Assembly (NCBI GenBank): GCA_047967505.1
Contig: CM106538.1
Length of the DNA: 64,000 nt
Source of the DNA: Dipteris shenzhenensis
Taxonomy: Eukaryota; Polypodiophyta; Polypodiopsida; Gleicheniales
Strand: one strand, 5' to 3'
The position numbers were made by a program, and so were the translations under genes. A model generated the notes under the pieces. That model worked only from the letters and a program-made list of their open reading frames with translations. It had not been told where the DNA came from and did no database searches. Positions 1 to 10,450 of this stretch are shown here, in pieces. Positions within the stretch are counted from its first letter, which is position 1. Every line of letters begins with the position of its first letter.

Positions 1-1857
1 CGTATGATGAGTGGAACCTCCTTGACTCTAGTTGACAATTGATCACCCTTATTCTTTGTGCGGATTTCTTCTTGGCGTAAGTCATCGGATGCAGAGCTTT
101 CATCCTCATCATCACCCTCAGACTCACTATCCTCGTCTTCGACATTTTTCTCACTACCCTCTTCTTTGATATTTTCCTCTTCAAAGAAGGTAGTGCAACT
201 GTAATATGTGTCAAAGAACTCAATTTGATGGGCGGTATCAATGACATTTACATTTCTACCTTGGCATAGCAATTTCTTAGCAGCAAAACCCATTCGATAC
301 AATGCTACTTCCCACCCATCATTCAGTAAATTCTTTGTCATCTCTAGTATCACATCAGGATCCATCGGCTTTCTGTAATCCACCATTGCTGCATCAAGCT
401 TAACCTTATTGTCCTCAAAGTAATGAAGCTCGAGAGTCCTTAAAGGAATTTTGATTAGATTGCCACCACCCCTGGATAAGAAGCACATCAAGAAAGGCTG
501 CAAGACTTGAATGGCAGTGCCTTCCAAGACAGTCATATGATTGCGTAGGATTATACCATGGTATACTTTTGAAAGTAAATACCCAAATGCAGATGTCAAA
601 CTTGCATACAAGGCATCCTTTTGTGATTCTGTCACGAACAGGACCAACATTGATCTTTTCTTATCTGCCATAGGACCTTCTACGATAAACCGCACAAGTT
701 CAACTATCCGTGACACTGCAAGGTCTTGCAATTCATCTATGAAAAATACACATGGCTTCTCCCAAGCATGACCGCTCATTGTTATGAAATGCTCTGTATC
801 AATGCCATTGATGTGTGCAAATTTTGTATCATTCTCTGATAGGAGGATATCATAGGAGAAGCTGAATGGAGAACCATCATCTAAACCACCAATTGCTCTA
901 CCTTGGGCAGTGGACTGCAAGGCCTTTTTCTTGATGTCCATATATTCTGTCTCAACAACCTTTGGTATTTTAGCTCTTAGATCCTTTGTTGGTGTGGCAT
1001 CTGCATCCATTGAAGCCAACCACTTTCTAGCCCATGTCTTATCAAGGAGTTGACCTAGGCTAAGTGCTTTCTTCTTATCCACATCAATTGACTTGCCAGC
1101 TAACTCATCATCAGATTTCAATAAAAATAATAGTGCCGAGAGAGCAGCCTCACTTTGAATCATTCGGTTGACCACTTCATCCAAGTTGCTATGCTTTCTC
1201 TTCTTTCCAAAGAAGCAGTCACCACTTAGGATCTTCTTGCATACTTCTTCTGTTATTGCATTTGGAACAAACCTTAATGCTCTCCACCAAACAATAGACA
1301 TCGGTTTCTTTATTTCTTTCCTCTGAGTTGCAGTGTGCTCTAGTGCCTCAAAGGATATCTTCCATGTTTCATATGCTTGGCAAACATCCACCATGCTCTG
1401 AAACACTGAGTCCTCGTGGAAGACAACGCAAGTAACATCCTTGTATCTTGCAACGGCGGTGTTCAAATCATTTGCCTCAACCTTATAACTTGGTATGCCT
1501 TGCGTATTGCTTACAACACCTTTCAAGCATATATAGAACCGAGTCCTCTTTGCCATGTACTCAGATGTAGGTCTCCTGCCCTTCACTGTTTGTGGCTTTC
1601 CACAGCCCATCCATAACTCCCTTGCCTTTATCAAGATCTCAGAAAGAGAAGAGCTTTTTTTCAACCTAAATGGAGCAGAATTCAGCCTTTCTGATTCTAG
1701 AATGTACTTCGAGTCATCGTTAAATATGCATATATGACAAATGACCCGTTGAAACTTTTCCATCCACTCAATTTGTGGCAAGTTTCCGTTTCTTCCCTCA
1801 TCAAGGGCGATCCTGCAAGCTTCACAAAAGTGTTGCCCATCAATGGGCTCAACCTGC
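1..1857 (-). CDS. Unrecognised large protein, C-terminal part (runs off edge)
   Basis: I read this frame codon by codon: there is no stop from about 1857 to base 1, some 618 codons, which is far beyond chance. It continues the upstream frame after a one-base shift. Near its start it has a CX2C-X25-CX2C pattern (FCEAC ... ICHIC) that could bind zinc. The middle is mixed helical sequence, for example around PMSIVWWRALRFVPNA. The tail is strongly acidic (Glu/Asp/Ser-rich, about bases 60-190). The family was not recognised. The protein extends beyond the window, so total length exceeds about 990 residues. Codon use and the single lesion suggest a recently active or still functional gene. Confidence 0.55.
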
Positions 1858-2961
1858 ATCTTTCCAAGAATCTATTCTTTGCCAGCATGTATCTCTCCCA
1901 TATCGGCTTTGGTACAAAGCCTCTCCATGAACAAAGTCACTCCTTCTAAAGTTCTCAAAAGCATCAAGAAAGTCCACGCGCTTTTGAAATGTGACATCAG
2001 GCAATGTAGGATCATCTTCTTGAAGTCTCTTAAACGCCATAGGACGAAGAGTGATATTAGTGGCAATTGGAGTTCTTGTTTTCCTCGTATCTTCATACAA
2101 TTTGCGTGCAAATGTCTTATCTAGCTTTCTTTGATTTGTGAACAACGAAGCTCGATCAATAAGCATTGTGGCCACGCTGAATTGTGAAAATCCCCAAATG
2201 TACCCCTCATCCTCTGGAGGATGTAAGTCTGCCATACTTATAGAAAAGTCTTCGAGACTTGTATCTTCTTCTTGCGGATTCTCCTGTTCATCGCTATCCA
2301 ATTTTTCGCCTGGTTTTAAATAACCTGCACTTGAACGGTCTACATGTGGAGTAGGAGTTATTCTTGCTCTCTTTCTAGGAATAGCTGTAGAACTTGAATC
2401 TGCTCCACGATCACTCCTTCTTGTTCCTGTAGTTGCAGCAGTCGATGGTGTAGGTACAGTTGGAGATACTGTAGTTACTGTCGCAGATATTGTAGTTACT
2501 CTTGTTGGAGTTACCGTAGTTATCGCCACAGATATTGGCGGTACAACTTGAGGGTTACATGTTATAGATGGCGTACTTACTGCTGCACTTACTACTGCTG
2601 AAGGTACAACACCACCACTTGGAAATGCATCCCACATTTTCTTCAATGCTTCTAAGGCACTAAGCAATTCTTGAGATCCCTCAATTGAATCTGGTAAGGG
2701 CTTCAAGAAGTGCTTGTGCGTAACTCGTAACTTGTAAACCACCTCGTCATTCTTTCCTTTGCACACAACTTCTATCAAATTGTTTTCTGTAATGTTGATG
2801 TTTGAGACCATGCCACCATTTCTTACTACCTCTGGAGAATATTTCACGCTTGACACATTCTCTTTAGTGATCACTAAAAAATACTTTGATTTGTGCTCCA
2901 TAAAATACCAAGCATGTTTAAGGTATTTGAAAGACACCTTGAAACCAAAACTGGAAGCCAT
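1849..2961 (-). CDS. Unrecognised large protein, N-terminal part
   Basis: This is a 370-codon open frame starting MASSFGFKVSF. I do not recognise the family. Residues 1-115 look like a compact domain rich in aromatic and beta-strand residues. Residues about 118-185 form a Val/Thr/Ser/Pro linker with VTT/TVS repeats. A basic patch (PRKRARI) that could be a nuclear signal follows, then an acidic stretch and a charged domain (about 240-370) ending in DTCWQRIDSWKDAG. The stop is a TGA read directly after GGT. The next forward frame continues at once into a 600-codon ORF, so this is best read as the 5' part of one gene with a single-base frameshift. The start lies just downstream of an AT-rich flank and a G/C hairpin array. 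It could be a host gene or the ORF of an unfamiliar transposon. Confidence 0.6.
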   Translation of the reverse strand: MASSFGFKVSFKYLKHAWYFMEHKSKYFLVITKENVSSVKYSPEVVRNGGMVSNINITENNLIEVVCKGKNDEVVYKLRVTHKHFLKPLPDSIEGSQELLSALEALKKMWDAFPSGGVVPSAVVSAAVSTPSITCNPQVVPPISVAITTVTPTRVTTISATVTTVSPTVPTPSTAATTGTRRSDRGADSSSTAIPRKRARITPTPHVDRSSAGYLKPGEKLDSDEQENPQEEDTSLEDFSISMADLHPPEDEGYIWGFSQFSVATMLIDRASLFTNQRKLDKTFARKLYEDTRKTRTPIATNITLRPMAFKRLQEDDPTLPDVTFQKRVDFLDAFENFRRSDFVHGEALYQSRYGRDTCWQRIDSWKDAG

Positions 2962-2969
2962 AGTTTTCT

Positions 2970-3330
2970 AAAAAACAATCAAAAATAAAAAATGAGAATT
3001 ACAATGATTTTCAAACTCAAAATATTAAATAAATTTCTAATAAAATATTATTTTAAGTTTTATTTATTTTTAATTTTTAAAATAAAATAAAATAATTTAT
3101 TTTTTCATCTTTTTTTTAATTATTTTATTTTAATTTATTTTAATTAATTAATTTATTTTTATATCTAAAATTCAATTTAATTTTTTAAAATTTTTTTAAG
3201 TTTTATTTATTTTAACTTTTTTAATTTTTTTAAAATAAATTAAGTTAATTAATTTTTTTTGTCTTTTTTTTCCTTCTTTAAATTAAATTAAATTAATTTT
3301 TTTGTCTTCAAAAATAAAATAAAAATTTAA
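2970..3330. other. AT-rich spacer, no gene
   Basis: A low-complexity stretch of A/T runs, mostly TTTTAAATTAATTT-like. It separates the start of the large minus-strand gene from the G/C-rich array. It would be the immediate 5' flank of that gene; no discrete TATA box can be singled out. Confidence 0.7.
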
Positions 3331-4600
3331 AGCCCTTTGGGGGCTTAGGGCAGGGGAGGGATTAACCCCAACCTGTTGCGTGCGCAATAGGTTGGGGGTT
3401 AACCCCCTCCTCTCCTCCCGCCTCCCCCATCCCGCCTCTTCCTTCCTCTTTCTTTGCCTCCTCCTCCCGTCTACGCCCTCTCGTCGACCCCCTCCCCTCC
3501 CTCCCGCCTCCCCCTCCCGTCTGCGCCCTCCCCGCCCTCTCACCTCCTTGCCTGCCTCCTCTCCCTCCTCCCTCCCGCCTCCCTGCCTACCTCCTCTCCT
3601 CCTCCCTCTCGCCTCCCCGCCTGCCTCCTCCCTCACGACTGCACTCTCCTCTCCCTCCTCCCTCCCCTCCCGTCCTCCTCACCGCTCCCCGCCTTAAAAA
3701 AGAGGGAGAAGAGGGGGGAAAGCAGGAGGAGAGGGGAAGGGAGCGGAGGGAGGAAGGGAGCGGGCCGACCGGAGGGGAGGCGAGGAAGGGGGAGGGGGGG
3801 ATGGGAGGGTGGGAGGAGAGGATGTAGGGGGGGTTAACAGCGGGGAAGGGAGAGGGGAGGCGGGGAAGGGAAGGCGGAAGGAGAGGAGGGAGGGGGGGTT
3901 TACCCCCACCTGTTGCGTTCACAACAAGTGGGGTGGGGGGTATTATTACCCCCACCCCACCTGTTGCGTGCGCAACAGGGGGGTTTAACCCTCCGCCTCC
4001 CTCCTCTCGTCCCGCCGCCCTCCCGCCTCCCCTCCCCCTTCCCCGCCTCGCCCCCCCACCCCACCTGTTGCGCATGCAACAGGTGGGGTGGGGGGGGTAT
4101 TATTGGGGGGGGGGGGGTTAACCCCCCCTCCCTCCTCTCCCCACGCCCTCCCGCCTCCCCTCCCCCTTCCCCTTCCCCTCGCCCTCCCTGCCTCCCCTCC
4201 CCCTTCCCCGCCCTCCCGTCGGCCCCCTCCCCTCCCCCTTCCCCACCTCCCCCTCGCGTCGGCCCTCTCCCCTCCCTCCCGCCTGCGACGGGGAGGGGAG
4301 GCGGAGGGGGAGGCGGGGAAGGGAGGGGCCGGCGGGGAGGGGGAGGGGGAGGGGAAGGGAGGGACGGCGGGGAAGGGAAGGGAGGGATGGTGGGGAGGGA
4401 GGGGCCAGTGGGGAGGGACGACGGGGAAGGGAAGGGAGGGACGGTGGGGAGGGAGGGGCCGGCGGGGAGGGGGAGGGAGAGGAGGGGGAGGGAGAGGGAG
4501 GGGCCGGCGGGGAGGGGAACGGGGAGGGAGAGGAGGGAAAGGGAGGGGCCGGCAGGGAGGGGGAGGGGGAGGCGGGGAAGGGGAGGGGAAGGTTATTCCA
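3331..4600. repeat. G/C strand-switching low-complexity array with hairpins
   Basis: Strand composition flips in blocks: polypyrimidine (CCTCC-type) about 3405-3690, polypurine (GGAGG-type) 3700-3900, polypyrimidine 3985-4285, polypurine 4290-4590. Short palindromes built on the core ACCTGTTGCG...GCAACAGGT sit within or next to the blocks (about 3364-3400, 3902-3940, 3950-3985, 4051-4096). Purine blocks contain many GGG/GGGG runs capable of G-quadruplexes, and opposed blocks can pair as large inverted repeats. Long apparent reading frames here are Pro/Ser/Arg/Gly low complexity and are not genes. Confidence 0.85.
4051..4096. repeat. Near-perfect 21-bp hairpin
   Basis: Arms 4051-4071 and 4076-4096 are perfect inverted complements with a GCAT spacer. 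It is the best-preserved of four copies of the ACCTGTTGC/GCAACAGGT palindrome in this array. Confidence 0.85.
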
Positions 4601-5574
4601 AATGAAATGCATCTATTTCATGTGCGTATAGAGAGTTCTTTTGCTAAAGGCTTTACATACACAATGACAATATCAGAGTTTCCACGATCATCTTGCAAGG
4701 ATTTCATGCAACAAGATGCAAAGAAAGGGATGTAAATTCTGTGCAAGCACATCTACTTTGTCGTCATGGATGTTTTGGGATTGAGTGACAAAGTGCATGA
4801 GTTCATGCACCAAGCTGCACTTACAAAGGTTGAATTGCTCCAGGCCTTGGCTTATCATCAAAGCCAACCAAGTATTAGCAATGGACTTGGTTAAATTTGG
4901 AGACCATAGAGGAGACATTTTGCAAAGTTGGTAGTAGGTATTTGGAATATGTGCACGGGTGTATTAGCAAATTTTTGGAGACTACTTCACAAAAGCCACA
5001 CTATAGTTCTAATATATCCACTAAGGATGTTTCCAGTCCAATAAAGATGTGAGATAAATCTTTTTATTTGCTTGTACATGTGCAAATCCCTTTGATCAGC
5101 TTCTTGTCCAAGTATGGTGCTTTTTGTCTGAGAGCAAAGATTTGTATACATGTAATAGGTAGGGCAAGAAACTATTGCTATTTACCTCTAGAGTTGCAAA
5201 TTCATAGAGAATTTTTGGAAATGGTCAAGTTTTCCAAGCAAACATTTGTTATAATGAAGCAAGATATACATAAAAACTTACACCTGCTTTGCACCAAACC
5301 ACTATCCACCAATAATGAAAGCGAGGTCCTTCCTGGGCAGGTGTAAACATGGCTATACTTTTCGCCCAAGAGAAAAGGGCTTGACATCAATGATTGCTAC
5401 TTTTCAAAATTGATAAATGAACTCCAGTGCTAAATTTGAAAGTATAGGCCCATTCAAACTTTAGTCTCGCTTGAACGTAGTCGCTCGAATTCAGGTAATC
5501 CCTTGTAGAATCCATTTCTCCCATTTGGAAACACCCACTCAACCCTCTCATGGCCCTAGCTACACATGAACGCA
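4601..5574. other. No recognisable gene
   Basis: Mixed sequence with only short open frames. Given the Ty3 integrase relic immediately downstream, it may be decayed element sequence, but no pol motif can be read. Nothing else is supported. Confidence 0.4.
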
Positions 5575-6190
5575 TAAATTAATTGAAGTGGTATTTGGAA
5601 GAATTGATTGAAGTTGTGTTTGGAAGAATTGCACGGTCGTGGCAATTTATTGCAGGTCCCTTTTGCTCAAGGTGCTTGCAATATGGCAGAACAACCAAGT
5701 TATACACTTTGTTATTATGGGCATACCGCACATCATTCAAAGTCACCATAGGTCTCACACCGTTCAAATTGGCAATCAGGATGGAGGCTATCATGCCAGT
5801 GGAATATGTTGTTCCAAGCCTCTGCATTGCAATCGAAGACATGCTACTTTTGCAAGAGTCCATGGAGTTTTGACTTGACAGTCTGGAGAAGTTGGAGGAG
5901 GATAGGATGGAAAGTTACTACTTGACATAGGTAGTCCAAGCACAAAGAAAGAGACTTGATTGGACTTGGCATCAAAGAAGAAGTTCTTTAAGAAGGGACA
6001 CTTGGTCCTACTCTTCAACAGCTGCATGGGCTGCATGCAAGGAAGCTGAAGATGCAGTGGTCAGGACCCTTTTGGATCTTTGAGTATTGTGAATCGACTT
6101 CTTTCTACTTTGCATATCTATAGGGATGGTGGGTATTACCGTTGCCAATGAACGAGTTCCAATTGCGGAGATATCACCACGAAGACCACC
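5575..6190 (+). pseudogene. Ty3/gypsy integrase C-terminal relic
   Basis: The forward frame at 5583 reads LLWAYRTSFKVTIGLTPFKL followed by EAIMPVEYVVPSL, the standard end of a plant Ty3/gypsy integrase (catalytic core end, then the GPF/Y-like region). After a TGA and further lesions the family pattern continues in shifted frames: EKLEEDRMESYYLT, KKFFKKGHLVLLFNS, then KMQWSGPFWIF, and finally PMNEFQLRRYH at 6142. Known family members end in an NGFRLKKY-like motif. There are several frameshifts and stops and no LTR was found, so this is an old dead fragment. Confidence 0.8.
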
Positions 6191-6199
6191 TTAAATGCC

Positions 6200-8130
6200 C
6201 ATTCCTAGTCACACGTGAGGTACTCATTCCTTGGATAGGGGTAGGTGCACAGAATCCAATGGCGAGATCATGCACTCCTTGTTGTGATGGTCACTTAACT
6301 GCTGGTGATATCTTGAGTTCAGCATCAGTCGTCATGCAGCTCTGAGCTCTAGAATCAGCTAAGGATAGTTATACCCCTTGTTCACTCCCAATACCTCATA
6401 CTTGTGCTCGTCCATCTTCTTCCTCATATCCTCGGTTTCCTATTCCTTCCTCCATCTCCTACCGAATCCTCCTTCCACTTGCAACCTCATGGGCATGGCA
6501 CTAACACCATTTCTTGTAGTAGCTGTGCATTCATAACAAACACTCGTGGTCTCCAAATTCCTTAGCAAGCATGTCATCTGTACATTCTCTTGCGGCTTTA
6601 ATCGATGGAGGTGGAATAAGTGGTAAATGGAATATTTTTGCCACCAAGTCTTGAGAGACATACTAATCCATGGGTAGATATCCTCTCATTTTCACAAGAA
6701 CATAAATTCGTCATCTGCATTAGGGTATCCTCCTCTAGCAATCTATTGCTTGATAGTCTATTACACCAATTACCCATAGATAGGCTTGGTTTTGTGGTCC
6801 TTGATCATCTAAATAGAATTTGAAATCTAAAAAATGTGAGATTCCAAAGGGTAACCATGAAGCTACCTATTCTACCCCACTAGCTTTGATTCAGTTGCTT
6901 CTTCTACTTCTTTTGCATTGCCATTACTTTATCCATCTTGATTGTAGGTTATGTGGAGAGATAAAAGAGACTATATGCTTAAGTGCCATCAATGTAGATA
7001 CAGTATCATAAATCATTTTTGATGTAGACATTGATCTTTTGGCTTCCATAGGAATATTTTCTATCTCCATTTAAGAAACTCTGATTGTGGCTCGCATGTT
7101 AATAGCTTGAAACTTTGAAGGGATACTTTTTGCACAATAAAGTTCAGGGTGTGTACCAAGAATATCTTAGACTCACACAAGTTTTGAGTAGCTTTAAATT
7201 CAAGTGATTGAACAATGATTGCCACACATGACAAGTGTTATTCATGCAAATACAAAGATCCTATATTATTTGTATTGCTTCTACTGCCTCAAGTACAGTT
7301 ATCAACCAGTTGTTCACCATTCTTAACTAGTTGTTGACTATTTTTTACAATATTTCCATGATCCCAACATATGGTTTCATCTAGAATCCATTCACTACCA
7401 TAAGAAAAATAGTAATGTGCAAATATGCTATCCAAAAAGTACCATATCCTAGGTTATATATGGCTTCTCAATATGGCCCTTGCCTATACGGCTTGTCAAA
7501 TATGGCCCAAGTTGCCCCTAAAGGGGTACTCCACAAGGACTATATTGACTTTTTACCTTTTTAAAAGACAACACATGATGCAAAATACATGCGAAGTACA
7601 CATACATGTGGCTTGGGTATAGCAATGTGTGTATAGTACATGGATGATTTTTCCATCTTAGTTTCGTTAAGAAGCAAAAATTTTATATTGCTATCAAAAG
7701 TTTGTATGCCTTAATAAAAATAAATATTTGAAACATTCGCTAGATTTTAAAACTTTTATGTAAAAAAATGTAAAGTTTCGCTAGGACTTACATCATTACT
7801 TCTAAATTTAAAAGAAAAAATATAAAATTGTACTATGTTCTATCAATATTGTGAAACTAAAAAACCTATCTTGATAAACTTTTGCTAGGATTTTCTATAA
7901 ATATATAAGTATAGCTTCGATAAAAACACCCCTGGTACAGTAAAGATTGAGTACTTCTTCTTCAATCCTCATTTATGTTGATTATCCTTGTTGATTCTCC
8001 CTCAAGAATTGGATATGTCTAAAAGTCTCTCTGATGATGTCTTTTATTCCATGCATTAGATCAAGGGATTTGTGGGTTCTAAATGAGTTGATTTAAATTG
8101 CTGATTTAAAATATTTAAAACGGTCTTTAA
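6200..8130. other. No recognisable gene
   Basis: AT-leaning sequence with short frames that show no family signature. Nothing beyond generic intergenic DNA is seen. Confidence 0.5.
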
Positions 8131-8184
8131 AGAAAGCAACTACCATTTTAAATTGTCTACGTGGAGCACAATCGGGACTATCTG

Positions 8185-8352
8185 GTTACCACGTGGTATC
8201 ATCTTAATACTCCATGGTGCTCTATTAGTACCACATGGTGATGTGAACATATCACACGATGACGTAAACATATAGCGTGATATGTTTATGTTACCGCATG
8301 GTATGTGTATATACCGTGTGGTGCATATATACATATATATATATATATATAA
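8185..8352. repeat. Palindromic CACGTG-type motifs and (TA)n microsatellite
   Basis: A run of variants of TACCACGTGGTA, ACCACATGGTG, ACCGCATGGT and ACCGTGTGGT, some perfectly palindromic (a G-box core at about 8188-8199), ends in a TA/AT microsatellite at about 8324-8352. There is no coding content. CACGTG is a known bZIP/bHLH site, but regulatory use here is not shown. Confidence 0.6.
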
Positions 8353-8473
8353 TCTATAGGCATTGTGGTACTTTATGCCTTTTTGAAAATTTTCGAGCTT
8401 ACATGATTCTCAGGAATACCAAAAAGGACAAAACAAAGAGGATATGAGTACTAATAGAGATTCACATCAAAGA

Positions 8474-8985
8474 ATGTGAGTCTCATTATATCCTTGACTA
8501 AACGTATCGTGTGTTGGTTGTTGTTGGTTGTGTAGCTCGCTTTTGCTGGCTTTGATCAACTCACACATAGATGCAGGTAATTGTCATTATGTTTTTAGTG
8601 CAAATTGGTAATTGCTAGTTATTGAAATACTTTGCTATTTTAAAGGTTGACAATAGACTACTAATATGTGACTTGTAATTATAAAAAATTATTTCAATAA
8701 TATATAGAATTAGTAAGATGCTAAGATATTAGATGTATTCGACTCGAGATGGTTGTGAGGCTCACTATACCAATCTTGATCAGCTCGTTCGTAGTCTAGT
8801 TAAATTTATGTACATGGTATTAATAAGATAGTAATTGAATGAATGGAATACGTATGCTTATGAAATATAATACATAAATTTAATTAACTTGAATCGGCTA
8901 TGAGGCTCGCTATGTTGGCCATGATCAGCTCATTCATTGTCTAGCTAGTTGTGTGGCTCCCATATGCTACCCTTGATCAACTCTA
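8474..8985. repeat. Dispersed ~45-bp motif, four to five copies
   Basis: Diverged copies of a motif like GGTTGTGAGGCTCGCTAT...CTTGATCAGCTC...CATAGTCTAG occur at about 8474, 8526-8570, 8751-8800, 8896-8945 and 8948-8983. They are separated by unrelated AT-rich sequence of 0-180 bp. The GATCA(A/G)CTC core is the most constant part. Confidence 0.6.
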
Positions 8986-9251
8986 AAATATATGCATAAA
9001 TGTGTTTTTAATTGGTAGAAGAATGCATTTAAATACAACATATTATATATCAAAAAAGGGCATACAATATTGTGTAATTACTTGTGAAAAATCATTAATC
9101 TTTATACATTTAATTGTATTAAAATAAGATGCACATATTAGTAGATGCACAAAGTAGTGATGTCCCAACTTAAAGTTGTTATATATTATCATAAGAAATT
9201 AAGAATATATATTTCTTTATTTACTTATTTAAAAATATAGCGCAAAGAAGA

Positions 9252-9359
9252 AAGGAGAGTAGATGGTAAGGTAAGAGATGCTAGCAACTGTAGTAGTGTG
9301 AGTATAAGGAGAGTATATGGTAATGTAAGAGATGCTAGCCACTACACTAGTGTGAGTTT
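9252..9359. repeat. 54-bp direct tandem duplication
   Basis: AAGGAGAGTAGATGG... at 9252 is repeated with few changes from 9306 (AAGGAGAGTATATGG...), both containing GTAAGAGATGCTAGC. Confidence 0.85.
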
Positions 9360-9605
9360 AATACTAACATTTGCCAACAAAGCATGGTGTTGTGAATCAT
9401 CATAGTGTAGATAATGCTTACTTGAGAGAGAGAAGGACATGGAAAAAGGCAATTAACTATCATCCCACACCTATTCCAATAGCCAGATTTAGACATCTAG
9501 TTATGTCGACAGGGTGCAAGACGATTGGATGGTTTCTTTGTCTTGAGGTGTGGGTATCTTACATGAAAGAGAATTAGAGAAATATCATAAAGTAGATGCA
9601 CATAT

Positions 9606-9863
9606 CTTGTGGTGTGCACTACTAAGAAACCCAATGTATCATGTGTGTTCAAGGGGTACTTCAAAAACCCCTCAACTAAAATTTTCCCCCCAATAAAAAC
9701 ACCCCTCTTTACTTATAAAATAAGCTTTCTTTTTGTAAAGTTGAATTAAAATCCCCCTCATGTTATTGTAATCCAGTTAAATTTTTCCAAAAGATTGAAT
9801 TAAAATACACCTCCTTTTGAATGCACATGGTACACTAAACTTTTATGAGGTGAACCCCCCGAG
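9606..9863. mobile_element. hAT-like MITE, copy 1
   Basis: This 258-bp non-coding element is bounded by a perfect 8-bp direct repeat GCACATAT (9598-9605 and 9864-9871). The right end, read inward on the minus strand, is CTCGGGGGGTTCACC. The left end, CTTGTGGTGTGCACTA, is a diverged form of it. Internal sequence (TATCATGTGTGTTCAAGG) matches copy 2 at 24260-24506. An 8-bp target duplication with short inverted ends is characteristic of hAT-derived MITEs. It sits about 0.6 kb upstream of a hAT transposase BED domain. Confidence 0.8.
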
Positions 9864-9989
9864 GCACATATTGACCCCTAGACCCACTACTCGACCTAGA
9901 GGTACTTTAATTTTTTAATATTTGTATGTTATATTGTATCAAAATATTATATCAATTGACATGAATAACACATAAGTGCTTGTGTTTGT

Positions 9990-10215
9990 CTTACATTGGC
10001 AGTGTTCATGGCTACACAAGAAGGGATTCAAAATCACGCTAAGGTATAAGAAAATTTCACACTTCTTGGGAGATCCTGAGCACATGATCTGGAGGTGTGA
10101 GGGACCAGGTGTTGATAATGTTGTTGCCATCTTGCAGGGAGCTAAACATGTGGATGTTGATCCCATGGGAGATAAGAATGTAGCATTTAAGGAAACTCCT
10201 GAAGTAGTTGATTGA
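9990..10215 (+). pseudogene. BED-finger-like hAT fragment
   Basis: A 79-codon frame at 9976-10215 contains KISHFLGDPEHMIWRCEGPG and VDNVVAILQGA, which parallels the second half of the BED finger of hAT transposases (H-FLGD...C). The next copy downstream reads SHFLGDPKNLIGKC. The first Cys pair is not clear here. It is probably the remains of an earlier hAT N-terminus or a duplicated BED exon. Confidence 0.55.
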
Positions 10216-10450
10216 TAATTCATATCATGGACCCCATTTTTTAGAAATTGAGGTTATATGATGTTTGCATCAATGATCATGGACTGTTTTAGTCTTGATA
10301 TTGAAGTAATGTGCAAGTAAAGCGATGTAGTAAGACTTGGTTGCAATGAATCAAAAGTTGTTTTGAGAATTATTTCACATAATGTATAGCATTTATACAG
10401 TAGACTATAGTTTTATTTTTTTCTAATGATTGGATGATGGATAGGTGTAA

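Noticed and set aside
3283-4735. Several long overlapping ORFs in the G/C array (up to 230 codons)
   Set aside because: Pro/Ser/Arg/Gly low complexity in nearly every frame and on both strands; explained by the polypurine/polypyrimidine blocks.
8474-8985. tRNA or snoRNA genes in the GATCA-containing repeats
   Set aside because: No cloverleaf, A/B boxes or C/D boxes could be drawn.
9371-9577. 68-codon ORF MPTKHGVVNHH... as a gene
   Set aside because: No family signature or conserved features; length is within chance for this region.
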